DNA of 36,118 bases from JBBQHX01 sp038324385 (GCA_038324385.1 JBBQHX010000009.1:1-36118), one strand, 5' to 3'. Positions 24,637 to 32,846 are shown, counted from the stretch's first letter. Translations and numbers: made by a program. Notes: generated by a model from the letters alone, not told the origin.

Positions 24637-25720
24637 GGTGCCCGCCGCGAGGCAGCGGCGGGTGCTCGTGGTCGACGACTCGGCGTTCATGCGTCGGCTC
24701 GTCTCGGAAGTGATCGCGTCGGATCCCGCGTTCACGGTGTGCGGCACGGCGCGTGACGGCCTGGACGCACTGCGGCAGGTGCATCGTCTCGACCCGGATC
24801 TGGTGACGCTCGACGTAACCATGCCCGAGCTCGATGGCATTGCCGTGCTCGGCTACATCATGAGCGAGACGCCTCGGCCGGTGATCATCCTGAGTGCCGC
24901 GGATGCCGCGGGCGGCGATCTCGCGCTCCGGGCGCTGGAGCTGGGCGCGGTGGAGTTCGTGCGCAAGCCGTCTGGGGCCATCAGCCTCGACCTCACCGCC
25001 GTGCGCGAGCAGCTGCTACACGCGCTGCACACCGCCGGTTCGGCGAATCCCACGGCGGTGCATGCCCTCGCCCGTCCGGCCGTGGCGCCTGGCGGCAGGC
25101 GCGTCTCGCACGACGCCCCGCACCGCCTGGTCGCGATCGCCGCGTCGACAGGCGGGCCGCGCGCGCTGGCCGAACTCCTCCCCGCGCTGCCGGTGGGCCG
25201 CGGCACGGCGGTGGTCATCGTGCAGCACATGCCGGTGGGGTTCTCCGGAAGTCTCGCCGACCGGCTGGACCGGATGTCGGCGATGCGCGTGGTGGAAGCG
25301 GAGCATGACATGCCCCTCCGGGCCGACCACGCGTATGTCGCGCCGGGGGGGATGCATCTCGTCGTCGAGCAGGGGGGGAGCGCGGTGGACCGCGTGCTGC
25401 GCCTGACGAGCGAGCCGCCGCGGTGGGGTGTGCGCCCGGCTGCCGACCTGCTGTTCGCCTCGGTTGCAGCGACCTTCGGGCCGGCCGCCGTCGGCGTGGT
25501 GCTGACGGGGATGGGGCGCGATGCCGCCGAGGGGCTGCGTCTCATTCGTGAGGCAGGAGGGCGCGCGGTGGTGCAGGACGACGCCAGCGCGGTGGTTCCG
25601 GGGATGCCCCGCGCCGCGCGCGCCCTCGCGGGCGCCGACGCCGTGCTGCCGCTGACCGAGATCGCCGGCGCGATCACGCGCTACCTCGACGTTGGGGCAC
25701 TGGTGAGCGCGCCCGCGTGA
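24626..25720 (+). CDS. cheB: Chemotaxis response regulator methylesterase CheB
   Basis: A 364-residue two-domain enzyme. The receiver domain (about 10-125) has Asp17/Asp18, phospho-acceptor Asp63 (LVTLDVTMPELDG) and Lys114 (VRKPSG). A linker (about 135-165) leads to the methylesterase domain with the catalytic triad Ser174 (AASTGGP), His201 (VQHMP) and Asp299 (GMGRD). It removes receptor methyl groups when phosphorylated by CheA. The GTG start lies inside the cheD end. With cheR and cheD it completes the adaptation enzymes, in the order R-D-B. Confidence 0.96.
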   Translation: MTSEVPAARQRRVLVVDDSAFMRRLVSEVIASDPAFTVCGTARDGLDALRQVHRLDPDLVTLDVTMPELDGIAVLGYIMSETPRPVIILSAADAAGGDLALRALELGAVEFVRKPSGAISLDLTAVREQLLHALHTAGSANPTAVHALARPAVAPGGRRVSHDAPHRLVAIAASTGGPRALAELLPALPVGRGTAVVIVQHMPVGFSGSLADRLDRMSAMRVVEAEHDMPLRADHAYVAPGGMHLVVEQGGSAVDRVLRLTSEPPRWGVRPAADLLFASVAATFGPAAVGVVLTGMGRDAAEGLRLIREAGGRAVVQDDASAVVPGMPRAARALAGADAVLPLTEIAGAITRYLDVGALVSAPA

Positions 25721-25786
25721 CCATCCGGCCCCGCTGGCTGTCTGCCTTCACACGCCGGTCCGATCTCCCGTATCCCCCGCTCCGCG

Positions 25787-26290
25787 ATGCTCACCGCGAT
25801 GCCGTCCGCGACGCGCGCGCCTGATCCATCATCCCCCGAGGCCGACGACGCGACCTCCGCGTTGCCGCCCTGGCTCGTCGTGTGGGTGGCGGCGGAACGG
25901 TTCGCGCTTCCGCTGGCGATGGTGCGGGAGATGGTCGAGTCGCCGCTGGTGGTTGCCGAGCCGGCGCTCCCCGCATCGGCGGTGGGCGTGATGACCGGAC
26001 GCGACGGCCGAATCGTGCTCTGGAGTGGGACGCAGGCGCTCGGGCAGCGAGCCGCCGACCCGGCCGGGCTCGCGCTGGTGCTCGACGGCCCCGCCGGACC
26101 GATCGGGCTCGTGGTGGACCGTGTGGCCGAGGTGATGACGATTCCTGATTCCGCGATCCGACCGCTGCCGACCCTCGACGATCCCGCCCGCATCGTGCTT
26201 GGCGTGGCGCGCGACGGGGTCGGGCTCATCACGATGCTCGACGGGGCCCGCCTGACGCGGACGCTTCCCGGACTCACGGAGGTCGGATGA
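25787..26290 (+). CDS. CheW-like domain protein (second of three)
   Basis: A 167-residue protein with a flexible N-terminus (about 1-27) and one CheW fold: WLVVWVAAERFALPLAMVRE, VGVMTGRDGRIVLW, IGLVVDRVAEVM and a final GLITMLDGARL. It is more divergent than the copy at 26287; the central loop is shortened, so receptor or kinase contacts may differ. The ATG at 25787 is used, and ATG 25799 is an alternative. The 66-base spacer after cheB holds no clear promoter. The stop overlaps the next cheW by ATGA. Confidence 0.82.
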   Translation: MLTAMPSATRAPDPSSPEADDATSALPPWLVVWVAAERFALPLAMVREMVESPLVVAEPALPASAVGVMTGRDGRIVLWSGTQALGQRAADPAGLALVLDGPAGPIGLVVDRVAEVMTIPDSAIRPLPTLDDPARIVLGVARDGVGLITMLDGARLTRTLPGLTEVG

Positions 26291-26820
26291 CCGCGCCCAC
26301 GGCCGCAGGACCGGCGTTCGCGCCACGGAGCAGTACCACAGCCCGCAGCTCGCACGCCGCCGATCGCGTCCCGGTCGTGACGTTCGCCCTCGGTCAGGAT
26401 CTGTTCGCGATGGACGTACGGGAGATCGACCGTGTCGTTCGGCTGCGGGAGCTGGCGCCGGTGCCCAACATGCCGACGTGGATGCTCGGCGTGCTCGAGT
26501 ATCGTGGATGCGTCGCGCCGGTGATCGATCTGCGCACGCGGTTCGAGCTTGCACCCGCGCCGCCGTCGTCGGACCGCCGCACGCTGATCTGCGTCGTCGA
26601 CGGCGCCTATACCGGAGCGGTGGTGGATGCCGTGCTCGATGTTCGTGCGATCGACCTCGACGCGATCGATGCGCCCCCCCCACTCGTCCGCGGGCTGGCG
26701 CGCGAGTACGTGCGCGGCGTCTTCCGCCGCGACGATCGCCTGACGATTCTCCTCGACGCCACCCGGCTCCTTTCCGCGACCGAACGCCTGGCGCTGCTCG
26801 CCGCCTCTCCCGATGCCTGA
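26287..26820 (+). CDS. CheW-domain adaptor protein (third of three)
   Basis: A 177-residue CheW protein with an Ala/Ser/Thr-rich N-terminal tail (about 1-30) and a complete fold: VVTFALGQDLFAMDVREIDR, PTWMLGVLEYRGCVAPVIDL, YTGAVVDAVLDVR and RDDRLTILLDATRLL. It should bridge receptors and CheA. It directly follows a second CheW-like gene and overlaps it by ATGA; its stop overlaps the TPR gene at 26813 by eight bases. Three CheW proteins plus the CheW domain of CheA suggest mixed arrays or more than one receptor type. Confidence 0.92.
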   Translation: MTAPTAAGPAFAPRSSTTARSSHAADRVPVVTFALGQDLFAMDVREIDRVVRLRELAPVPNMPTWMLGVLEYRGCVAPVIDLRTRFELAPAPPSSDRRTLICVVDGAYTGAVVDAVLDVRAIDLDAIDAPPPLVRGLAREYVRGVFRRDDRLTILLDATRLLSATERLALLAASPDA

Positions 26821-27868
26821 CGTGGACCTGCCGACGTATCACGCCGAACTCGCCCGATTGGCCACCACACTCGGCAGGCCCGACACGCCCTTGCGGCGCG
26901 ACGAGATCAAGAGCGAGATCATCGCGCTCTACAAGCAGGTCGATCGGGACCTCGCCGCCCTGGCCGGGGTGAAGGACGAGATTCTCGCGCTCATCGGGCG
27001 GTGGAAGACCGTGCCGGAGCCGGGTTCCCATCCAGTGCCGGAGTCGCCGATGGTCCAACTGCTGGCCGACTCCGCCCAGTCGGCGCCGGGCGAACGGCGC
27101 ACCGGATCGGTGATGACCGTCCCGCCGCCTGCCTCGGAGCGTCAGGGCAGCGGCGAGTTGTCGCCGGTCAGGGTCATGATGGTCGTGGATCCACCGCCCG
27201 CTGCCCGGGTCGCGTCTGGCGCACCCACGCCCGCCCATCCGGCGCGGGCCGTGACCGTTCGCGCCGACCATCTCGGCGCGTCGACCTTCATCGAGAAGGG
27301 ATGGAACCAGATTGCGGCAGGGGACCACGTGGCCGCCGAGGCGTCGCTACGTCGCGCGCTCGCCCTCGCGCCTGACGAGCCGGCGACCGAGACGCTACTC
27401 GGCTGGGCGCTGATGGCGCAGGAACGGCACGACGAGGCGCTGCACCTCTTCCAGCGCGTGCTGCAGAGCGATCCCGAGAATGCGCTCGCCCGCGTGAACA
27501 TCGGCTACATCTGTTTGAAGAAGGGGATTTGGGGGGAGTCGATCGAGCATCTCACCACCGCGATCCGGCTGGACAACGACCGAAAGGCGACCCTGTACGC
27601 TCACTTCTATCTCGGGCTCGTATACTTCGATCGCGAGATGTACGACGACGCGCAGGGGTTCTTCCGACAGTCGCTCGCCCTCGGGCCGAACCTCATCGAG
27701 GCGTACTACGAGCTCGGACGGGCGCACTGGTTCGCGGAGGACGCCGACCAGGCGCGGGCCGCGTGGCAGAGCGGCTTTGCGGCGAACAAGTTCAACGCAT
27801 GGGGCAAGCGCTGCGGAGAGATGCTGGAGCACGTCCGGAACGGCGGGTCGCCACCGAGGTCCCTCTAG
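26813..27868 (+). CDS. TPR protein at the end of the chemosensory block
   Basis: A 351-residue protein. The N-terminal 65 residues are helical and charged (LRRDEIKSEIIALYKQVDRD), followed by a Pro/Ser/Ala-rich linker (about 70-150) and four to five TPRs (about 160-330; for example IEKGWNQIAAGDHVAAEASL and ARVNIGYICLKKGIWGESIE). No export signal is seen. It overlaps the cheW stop and ends with TAG. It probably organises the cytoplasmic signalling complex, as inferred for the other TPR proteins of the block. Confidence 0.82.
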   Translation: MPDVDLPTYHAELARLATTLGRPDTPLRRDEIKSEIIALYKQVDRDLAALAGVKDEILALIGRWKTVPEPGSHPVPESPMVQLLADSAQSAPGERRTGSVMTVPPPASERQGSGELSPVRVMMVVDPPPAARVASGAPTPAHPARAVTVRADHLGASTFIEKGWNQIAAGDHVAAEASLRRALALAPDEPATETLLGWALMAQERHDEALHLFQRVLQSDPENALARVNIGYICLKKGIWGESIEHLTTAIRLDNDRKATLYAHFYLGLVYFDREMYDDAQGFFRQSLALGPNLIEAYYELGRAHWFAEDADQARAAWQSGFAANKFNAWGKRCGEMLEHVRNGGSPPRSL

Positions 27869-27912
27869 GCAGGACGGGGGGTGGGCCCGGCTGGCCGCGT
27901 TCAGCGCCGGCC

Positions 27913-29148
27913 GTGCGTCGGGTCGCCGCGGTTGCGCTGTATCTCCTGGCCGCGTTCGTGGGCCCCGAACCGTTGCCGGCGCAGGGCGCGCGGACGCTCC
28001 CTCCCGTTGAGGAGCGATCCGGCCCGATGCGCGGCCAGCCGGCCGCGCGTGCCCCACGCGGTGACATCACCCCGCCGGGCGCGAGTCGGATCGAGGACGG
28101 GCGGTTCGTCGTCTACGCCTTTCCCGAGGACGTCGCGTTTGCCCAGTCACTGATCGCCCGCTCGATCGCCGCCGACAGCTTCCCCGGGCTCCCGCGTCCC
28201 GAGCAGCGGGTCTTCATCTCGATCGCCCCTGACGCCGCGCGCTTTCGGGAGTGGATCGGCCCGCGGGTGCCGGGGTGGGGCGCGGCGGTGGCCTTCCCGC
28301 ATACGCGGCGGATCGTCATGCAGGGCGGGCGAGCGGGGGCGTCGGCGGGCAACCCGATGGTCACTCTACGCCACGAACTCGCGCACCTCGCGCTCCGCGA
28401 GCGGCTGACGTTCACCCCGCCGCGCTGGTTCGACGAGGGATACGCGAGCTATGCCGCGGGTGAGTGGCGGCGCGGGGACGTGCTCGCCGCCAACGTCGCG
28501 CTCGTGGCGTACCGGCTGCCAACCCTCGACTCGCTCGACCGGTGGTTCTTCGGCGGCGCGGCCCGGGCGCAGGCTGCCTATGCCCTGTCGCACGCCGCCG
28601 TGACGGAGCTCGCGGGGATGGACGAGGAGCGAGGACTGACGCTCTTTCTCCAGTACTGGGACGAGTCGGAGTCGTTCGAGCAGGCGATCCGGCAGGCGTA
28701 CGGCGTGACGTCGGCGCGCTACGAGACGCTCTGGCAGCGCCGGGTGAAGCTGCGCTACGGGCTCCTCGGCATCCTCACCGATGCGGCATTCGCGGGGGTG
28801 ATTCTGGTGCTGCTGATCGGCCCTGTCTGGTGGACGCGGCGCCGTCGCGACCGCCGGCGGCTGGCCACGATGAAGCTTGCCGAGGCGGCGGCGGAACGCC
28901 GGGCACGCGAGCAGGCGATCGCGCTACTGATCGCGGCGCAGCTCCCGCCGTCTGTTCCCGGCGACGCGCCGCGCGACCCGGAGGAGCCTCCCACGCTGTT
29001 CCCGACCACGCCGGATGGTGGCGGACCGCCCGCCGCAGGTGTTCCCGATCACGACGGCGGCTCCAGCGGGGATGACGACCGCGATGACCACCGCGATCAT
29101 GACGCCGATCGCGCCCTCGCGGGCGACGACGACCGCCGACCCGTGTAG
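27913..29148 (+). CDS. Exported membrane-anchored HExxH metalloprotease-like protein with Asp/His-rich tail
   Basis: A 411-residue protein. GTG 27913 is chosen because it begins a signal peptide (VRRVAAVALYLLAAFVGPEP then LPAQG). The zinc site is HELAH (154-158) with the third ligand in WFDEGYASY (Glu175), the gluzincin 'peptidase MA-like' arrangement. A single membrane helix lies at about 283-307 (AGVILVLLIGPVWW) followed by RRRRDRRR, so the protease domain should be outside and the tail inside. The last 35 residues are dominated by Asp and His (for example DDDRDDHRDHDAD), a possible metal-binding tail. Substrate unknown. It is 44 bases from the TPR gene and ends with TAG. Confidence 0.85.
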   Translation: MRRVAAVALYLLAAFVGPEPLPAQGARTLPPVEERSGPMRGQPAARAPRGDITPPGASRIEDGRFVVYAFPEDVAFAQSLIARSIAADSFPGLPRPEQRVFISIAPDAARFREWIGPRVPGWGAAVAFPHTRRIVMQGGRAGASAGNPMVTLRHELAHLALRERLTFTPPRWFDEGYASYAAGEWRRGDVLAANVALVAYRLPTLDSLDRWFFGGAARAQAAYALSHAAVTELAGMDEERGLTLFLQYWDESESFEQAIRQAYGVTSARYETLWQRRVKLRYGLLGILTDAAFAGVILVLLIGPVWWTRRRRDRRRLATMKLAEAAAERRAREQAIALLIAAQLPPSVPGDAPRDPEEPPTLFPTTPDGGGPPAAGVPDHDGGSSGDDDRDDHRDHDADRALAGDDDRRPV

Positions 29149-29216
29149 CGTGCGCGGCGTGGGGCGCCGAGGGCGGGTGTCGCGCGGTCCGTTCGGTGGC
29201 GCGCGCACGGATCGCC

Positions 29217-29232
29217 CGGCCGGCTCCGGCCG
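29217..29232 (+). terminator. Possible terminator-like hairpin after the protease gene
   Basis: CGGCCGGCTCCGGCCG forms seven pairs around CT (six with a four-base loop). It lies between the protease stop and the next promoter, which is where a terminator would be expected. It has no T-run, so efficiency and role are uncertain. Confidence 0.35.
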
Positions 29233-29236
29233 ATGC

Positions 29237-29266
29237 TTGACACCTCCCGACGCGACCGTCTACACT
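29237..29266 (+). promoter_or_regulatory. Sigma70-like promoter, TTGACA-18-TACACT
   Basis: A perfect -35 (TTGACA, 29237-29242) and a -10 TACACT (29261-29266) with 18 bases between. This is the best match to the consensus seen in the window. The predicted start of transcription, about seven bases after the -10, falls at 29273-29274, on the ATG of the small membrane protein gene. It begins a new transcription unit after the long plus-strand run. Confidence 0.72.
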
Positions 29267-29273
29267 GGACACC

Positions 29274-29447
29274 ATGGTCGAGTCTGAAATGTCGTTGCGC
29301 CCACGTACATGGCTCTGGTGGGGCGCCGCAGTCGCGGCGCTGCTGATCGGGTATGCGGACCTGATGCGCGGGGGAATCACCATCGCGCCCATCCTGCTGA
29401 CGCTGGGTTATTGTGTGCTCGTGCCGATAGCGATTCTTCGTCGCTGA
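29274..29447 (+). CDS. Small 57-residue membrane protein, probably from a leaderless mRNA
   Basis: The frame ATG GTC GAG... encodes 57 residues with two hydrophobic helices (WLWWGAAVAALLIGYAD and ITIAPILLTLGYCVLVPIAI), a positively charged start of helix 1 (SLRPRT) and a final RR. Support comes from the promoter placed so that its transcript would start at this ATG and from the clear membrane pattern; no ribosome binding site is present. The protein resembles small inner-membrane proteins found just before tRNA or TPR genes in this kind of genome, but I do not recognise a named family. Function unknown. Confidence 0.7.
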   Translation: MVESEMSLRPRTWLWWGAAVAALLIGYADLMRGGITIAPILLTLGYCVLVPIAILRR

Positions 29448-29637
29448 GCGATCGTGCGGTCGTCGTCCCGGAACATCTGAATCGCGTCACGGTAGCATCA
29501 TGCTGATCGGACGCGGGCGTCGGCGTTGCGTGTGTGCGGGGCAGCGTGGTCCTCCACTTGCGAAGCACTCAGGTGAGTGAGAGGTTCAGCCCTTCGTCGC
29601 ATCGGCTCGTCGATCCGCGGCGGCGTGGTGTACGAGG
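29448..29637. other. Spacer of 190 bases before tRNA-Val
   Basis: No convincing reading frame, terminator or consensus promoter is seen here. A weak TGTACG (29620s) could be a -10 for the tRNA but lacks a fitting -35. The tRNA may be read from the promoter at 29237. Confidence 0.4.
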
Positions 29638-29711
29638 GGGCGAATAGCTCAGTTGGTTAGAGCGCCTGCCTTACACGCAGGATGTCGGGGGTTCGAGTCC
29701 CTCTTCGCCCA
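29638..29711 (+). tRNA. tRNA-Val, anticodon UAC
   Basis: A full cloverleaf. The acceptor stem GGGCGAA (29638-29644) pairs with TTCGCCC (29704-29710) and A is the discriminator. The D arm is GCTCAGTTGGTTAGAGC. The anticodon stem CCTGC/GCAGG encloses loop CTTACAC with anticodon TAC at 29672-29674. The T arm is GGGGG-TTCGAGT-CCCTC with one G-T pair. The CCA end is not encoded (ATCC follows). It reads GUA and, with wobble, other valine codons. Confidence 0.97.
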
Positions 29712-29724
29712 TCCAATCGTGCGG

Positions 29725-29746
29725 ACCCACGAGGTTCGGGGTGGGT
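29725..29746 (+). other. Small hairpin between tRNA-Val and the TPR gene
   Basis: ACCCAC (29725-29730) pairs with GTGGGT (29741-29746) around a ten-base loop. It may mark the 3' processing or termination region of the tRNA or the leader of the next gene. Only six pairs, so the call is tentative. Confidence 0.3.
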
Positions 29747-29764
29747 AGGAATGTTCAACGTCTT

Positions 29765-29770
29765 GGGAGG
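29765..29770 (+). promoter_or_regulatory. Ribosome binding site deciding the start of the secreted TPR gene
   Basis: GGGAGG lies ten bases before ATG 29781. It favours that start over ATG 29751, which has only a poorly spaced GGTAGGA directly against it. Confidence 0.6.
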
Positions 29771-29780
29771 TTGGGGATTG

Positions 29781-31496
29781 ATGGCACGGCATCGCCAGGC
29801 AGTGACGCTCGCAACGCTCAGCGCGGCCATGGTACTCGGTGGCTCGTCTGTCGCGTCCGGCCAGCAGATTCAGGGATCGCTGCAGCGCGGCGTCCCGGGA
29901 CGTGACACGCCGCGCCTCATGGTGTCGGTCTGCCGCAGCCCCGACAAGCAGGTGGCCGTCGCGGCCACCGACGCGATTCGCGATCGCATGCAGCGTGACG
30001 TGAATGCGCGCACGCTCTATGTGAACACGAAGAACGAGGTCAACAACACGCTCGAACAGTCGGGCTACCCGACCGACGAGGCCCTGACGACCAACGACGC
30101 ACTGCAGCTCGCGCGTCTGTTGCGCGCCGACCATTTCGTCGAGTGCACCGTCACGCCGGGCGAGAGCGGTGGCGTCAACGTGACGTCGCGCCTCATCCTG
30201 ACCCGTGAAGCCCGCCTCGTGCAGCCGCTCGGCACCTTCCAGGTCTCGAACGTCGGCGATGCGGCCCAGCAGATCAGCCGCGAAGTGCAGAACGCACGCA
30301 AGCAGCTCGAAGCCGAGCAGCGCTGCGTGAACCTGTACCGCGACAGCAGTTTCGCCGAAGCCGCGGCTGCCGCCCGGCGTGGCGCGGCGGAGTATCCGCG
30401 CGCGACCATCTCGCGAGTCTGCGAGGCGCGTGCGATGAGCCAGATGGACGCGCCGCCCGACAGCATCCTGCGCGCAGCGCAGGAGATCCTCGAGATCCAC
30501 CCGAACAACTATTCCGCGCTGGCACTCGCCTACGAGGCCTACAAGGAGAAGGGCGACCAGACCCAGGCTCTTAGCGCCCTGACGTCACTGCTCGCCGCGG
30601 ATCCGAGCAACGTTGCCCTGCAGAATCAGGTCGTCGCCGAGCTCGCGCAGAACCGTCAGTTCGAGATCGCCGTGCCGATCATCGATCGCGCGCTGGTCGA
30701 GAATCCGGTCGATCCGCAGCTCCTCAGCACCGCCTTCCGTGTCTATCTCGCGTCGGAGAACTTCGCGCGGGCGGCTGAAGTCGGCGAGCAGTTGATCCCG
30801 CTCGACACCACCGTCACCGATTCGGCCTTCTACATCGGCCTGGCCAGTGCCTACGCGGCGGACAGCCAGCCGCAGAAGGCGGCCGAAGCGGCGGCGCGCG
30901 GCACGATGCGCTTCCCGCGGAGCGCGACGATGCAGACGGTGGCGGCGCAGTACTATCGTTCCGCCGGTCAGTTGGATCAGGCGAGCCAGGCGCTCAGCCG
31001 CGCTCGTGCGCTCGACCCGAACGTGTCGGGCCTCGGCCTGCTCTCGGCGCAGATCTACGTCGATCGCGGTCAGATCGACTCGGCGGCTGCGGCGCTGCGC
31101 ACCGTCCCTGAGGGTGATCGCGAGACGGCGGCGCAGGTTGCCTATGCGCTGGGTCTGCAGCGGGTGCAGGCTGGTCAGCGTGACTCTGAAGCAGCGGAGC
31201 CGTGGGTGGAGGCCGAGCAGCTCCTCGAGCTCTCGTTGACCCTCCGCCCGGATAATGACGAGGCCAAGCTCTATCGCGGTATCTCCGCGTTCCAGGTCGT
31301 CGCCAAGCGCTACCCGGCGGTTGCCCAGGCTCGCAACTGCGAACAAGCGCGCGGACTGCAGACATACCTGCGGACCGCTCGCGAGTTCATCCCGGCCGGC
31401 GGTCGCGCGAACCCCGAGCTCGCCGGTACGCTGATGCAGCAGCTCGGCCAGGTCGAGGGCCCGGTGGGACAGTTGGTTACGGCCTCCTGCCGCTGA
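29781..31496 (+). CDS. Secreted TPR-repeat protein
   Basis: A 571-residue protein with a signal peptide (MARHRQAVTLATLSAAMVLG, then GSSVASG before QQ), so it is probably periplasmic. Residues about 40-170 form a non-repeat domain (RLMVSVCRSPDKQVAVAATD, ARLLRADHFVECTVTP) that looks like the nucleotide-free 'TolB/penicillin-binding-protein activator-like' type of alpha/beta domain but is not clearly assigned. TPRs fill residues about 180-500 (ALALAYEAYKEKGDQTQALS). It ends in a strong terminator shared with the convergent kinase gene. Codon use is slightly less GC-biased than its neighbours, as is common for abundant proteins. Confidence 0.82.
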   Translation: MARHRQAVTLATLSAAMVLGGSSVASGQQIQGSLQRGVPGRDTPRLMVSVCRSPDKQVAVAATDAIRDRMQRDVNARTLYVNTKNEVNNTLEQSGYPTDEALTTNDALQLARLLRADHFVECTVTPGESGGVNVTSRLILTREARLVQPLGTFQVSNVGDAAQQISREVQNARKQLEAEQRCVNLYRDSSFAEAAAAARRGAAEYPRATISRVCEARAMSQMDAPPDSILRAAQEILEIHPNNYSALALAYEAYKEKGDQTQALSALTSLLAADPSNVALQNQVVAELAQNRQFEIAVPIIDRALVENPVDPQLLSTAFRVYLASENFARAAEVGEQLIPLDTTVTDSAFYIGLASAYAADSQPQKAAEAAARGTMRFPRSATMQTVAAQYYRSAGQLDQASQALSRARALDPNVSGLGLLSAQIYVDRGQIDSAAAALRTVPEGDRETAAQVAYALGLQRVQAGQRDSEAAEPWVEAEQLLELSLTLRPDNDEAKLYRGISAFQVVAKRYPAVAQARNCEQARGLQTYLRTAREFIPAGGRANPELAGTLMQQLGQVEGPVGQLVTASCR

Positions 31497-31532
31497 CCGA
31501 CCCGCGCCGGGTGACACGCTCGGCGCAGTGAT

Positions 31533-31578
31533 CGAGAAACGGCCCGCCGGAGCAAACGCTCCGGCGGGCCGTTTCTCG
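31533..31578. terminator. Strong bidirectional terminator between convergent genes
   Basis: A perfect 21-bp stem (31533-31553 with 31558-31578) around loop AAAC. The outer part of the stem contains GAGAAAC/GTTTCTC, giving A/T-rich ends on both strands. It lies between the stop of the secreted TPR gene and the stop of the minus-strand lipid kinase, as expected for a two-way terminator. Confidence 0.9.
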
Positions 31579-31608
31579 TCGTCACTCCTGGCGCGCGGGC
31601 GCCGAGCG

Positions 31609-32733
31609 CTATCGCTCGCGGCCGCGGGCGACGCGCGGAACGCCCTCCACGGGCACGGGTGCGGGGTTCTCGATGGGTTGCTCGGACAGCGGAACCTCGC
31701 CCGGATCGTCCACTCGCTCCTCGGCGGCCGCGTCTGTCACCGACGGGGCGGCACCGCTGTCGATGGTCACGTTGGCCCCGTTGCCCGCGTCGGTCACCGA
31801 CGCGGCCGCGAGTTCGGACTGATCGCCCTCTTCGGGAAGGTGCGCCACGTGAATCAGCAGGTCACCCGACCGGGCACGGTAGCCGAGGTGACTGGCGTCG
31901 CACGGTTCTCCATCCAGGTTGACGCGCAGCGACTCCTCGCCCTCGATCCGCACCCAGGGCACCTGGAGGTAGATGACCCCCTCTTCCTCGAGATGCTCGC
32001 CCGTCCGGCAGCGCAGCGTCACCCGCGCGAATTCCGCGCGCGGCATCGAGGGGACGATGCAGAGGTCGAGGAGCCCGTCTCGAGTCAGCGCTCGCGGGGT
32101 CAACCGGATCCCGCCACCGGTCGCACGCGTGTTGCCCACGGCGAACAGGAGGAACTCCACGTCCGCGTCCAGTCCCGGTGCGACGATCCGCGCCCGCCGC
32201 GGCTCGAGTGCCGCGAACTTGCGGAGTCCCGTGATCGCGTACGCCAGCTTGCCGAGCGCTTCCTTGGCTTCGCTCGACGTCTCGGCGGTTGTTTCAGCGC
32301 CGATCCCGCCGGTGGAGACGTTCAGGAAACGCCGTCCATTCATCTCGCCGGTGTCCATGCGCCGCGCCTTCTGCGAGAGAATGAGATCCATCGCCGCGAG
32401 GGCGTCGTTGGGAATGCCGGCCTGAACCGCGAAATCATTCGCGGTTCCAAGCGGGAGAATGCCGAGCGCGGTATGATGACCGGGTGCGGCCATTCCGTTC
32501 AGCACTTCATTGACGGTGCCGTCGCCTCCGGCGGCGATGACGGTATCGGCGGCGGCCGCGATCGCCTCGCGGGTGTATCGTTCGGCATCGCCCGCCTCCC
32601 ACGTCACTCGCGGCTCGATGCGATGCCCGGCCTCGCGCGCGCGCTCGACGGCCTCGCGCAGTTCGGGTTGGCCGGCGCGCTCACCGTGGACGATGAGCCA
32701 GAGCGATCGGGAGTCCTTTGCATGGTGGGTCAT
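31609..32733 (-). CDS. YegS/DAGK-family lipid kinase with acidic C-terminal extension
   Basis: A 374-residue diacylglycerol-kinase-like protein, the only clear minus-strand gene here. Motifs are AAGGDGTVNEVLNG (67-80, nucleotide binding) and LPLGTANDFA (93-102); the C-terminal beta domain has VNLDGEP. It should phosphorylate a lipid such as diacylglycerol, phosphatidylglycerol or a sphingoid base; the substrate cannot be told. The last 70 residues or so (from about LAAASVTDAGNG) are acidic, Pro/Val-rich and absent from typical YegS (about 300 residues). The ATG at 32733 is chosen because the fold starts right after it; an upstream ATG at 32829 would add 32 residues. Confidence 0.88.
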   Translation of the reverse strand: MTHHAKDSRSLWLIVHGERAGQPELREAVERAREAGHRIEPRVTWEAGDAERYTREAIAAAADTVIAAGGDGTVNEVLNGMAAPGHHTALGILPLGTANDFAVQAGIPNDALAAMDLILSQKARRMDTGEMNGRRFLNVSTGGIGAETTAETSSEAKEALGKLAYAITGLRKFAALEPRRARIVAPGLDADVEFLLFAVGNTRATGGGIRLTPRALTRDGLLDLCIVPSMPRAEFARVTLRCRTGEHLEEEGVIYLQVPWVRIEGEESLRVNLDGEPCDASHLGYRARSGDLLIHVAHLPEEGDQSELAAASVTDAGNGANVTIDSGAAPSVTDAAAEERVDDPGEVPLSEQPIENPAPVPVEGVPRVARGRER

Positions 32734-32846
32734 GGTGAAACGAATATGCGAGATAGCGGCCAGACCGGCGAGAGCGACATTCCACGACGCGACGTTGGCT
32801 GTGACGCGGTGCACGCGCTTGACCATCATCGTCCACCGGTCTTAGT

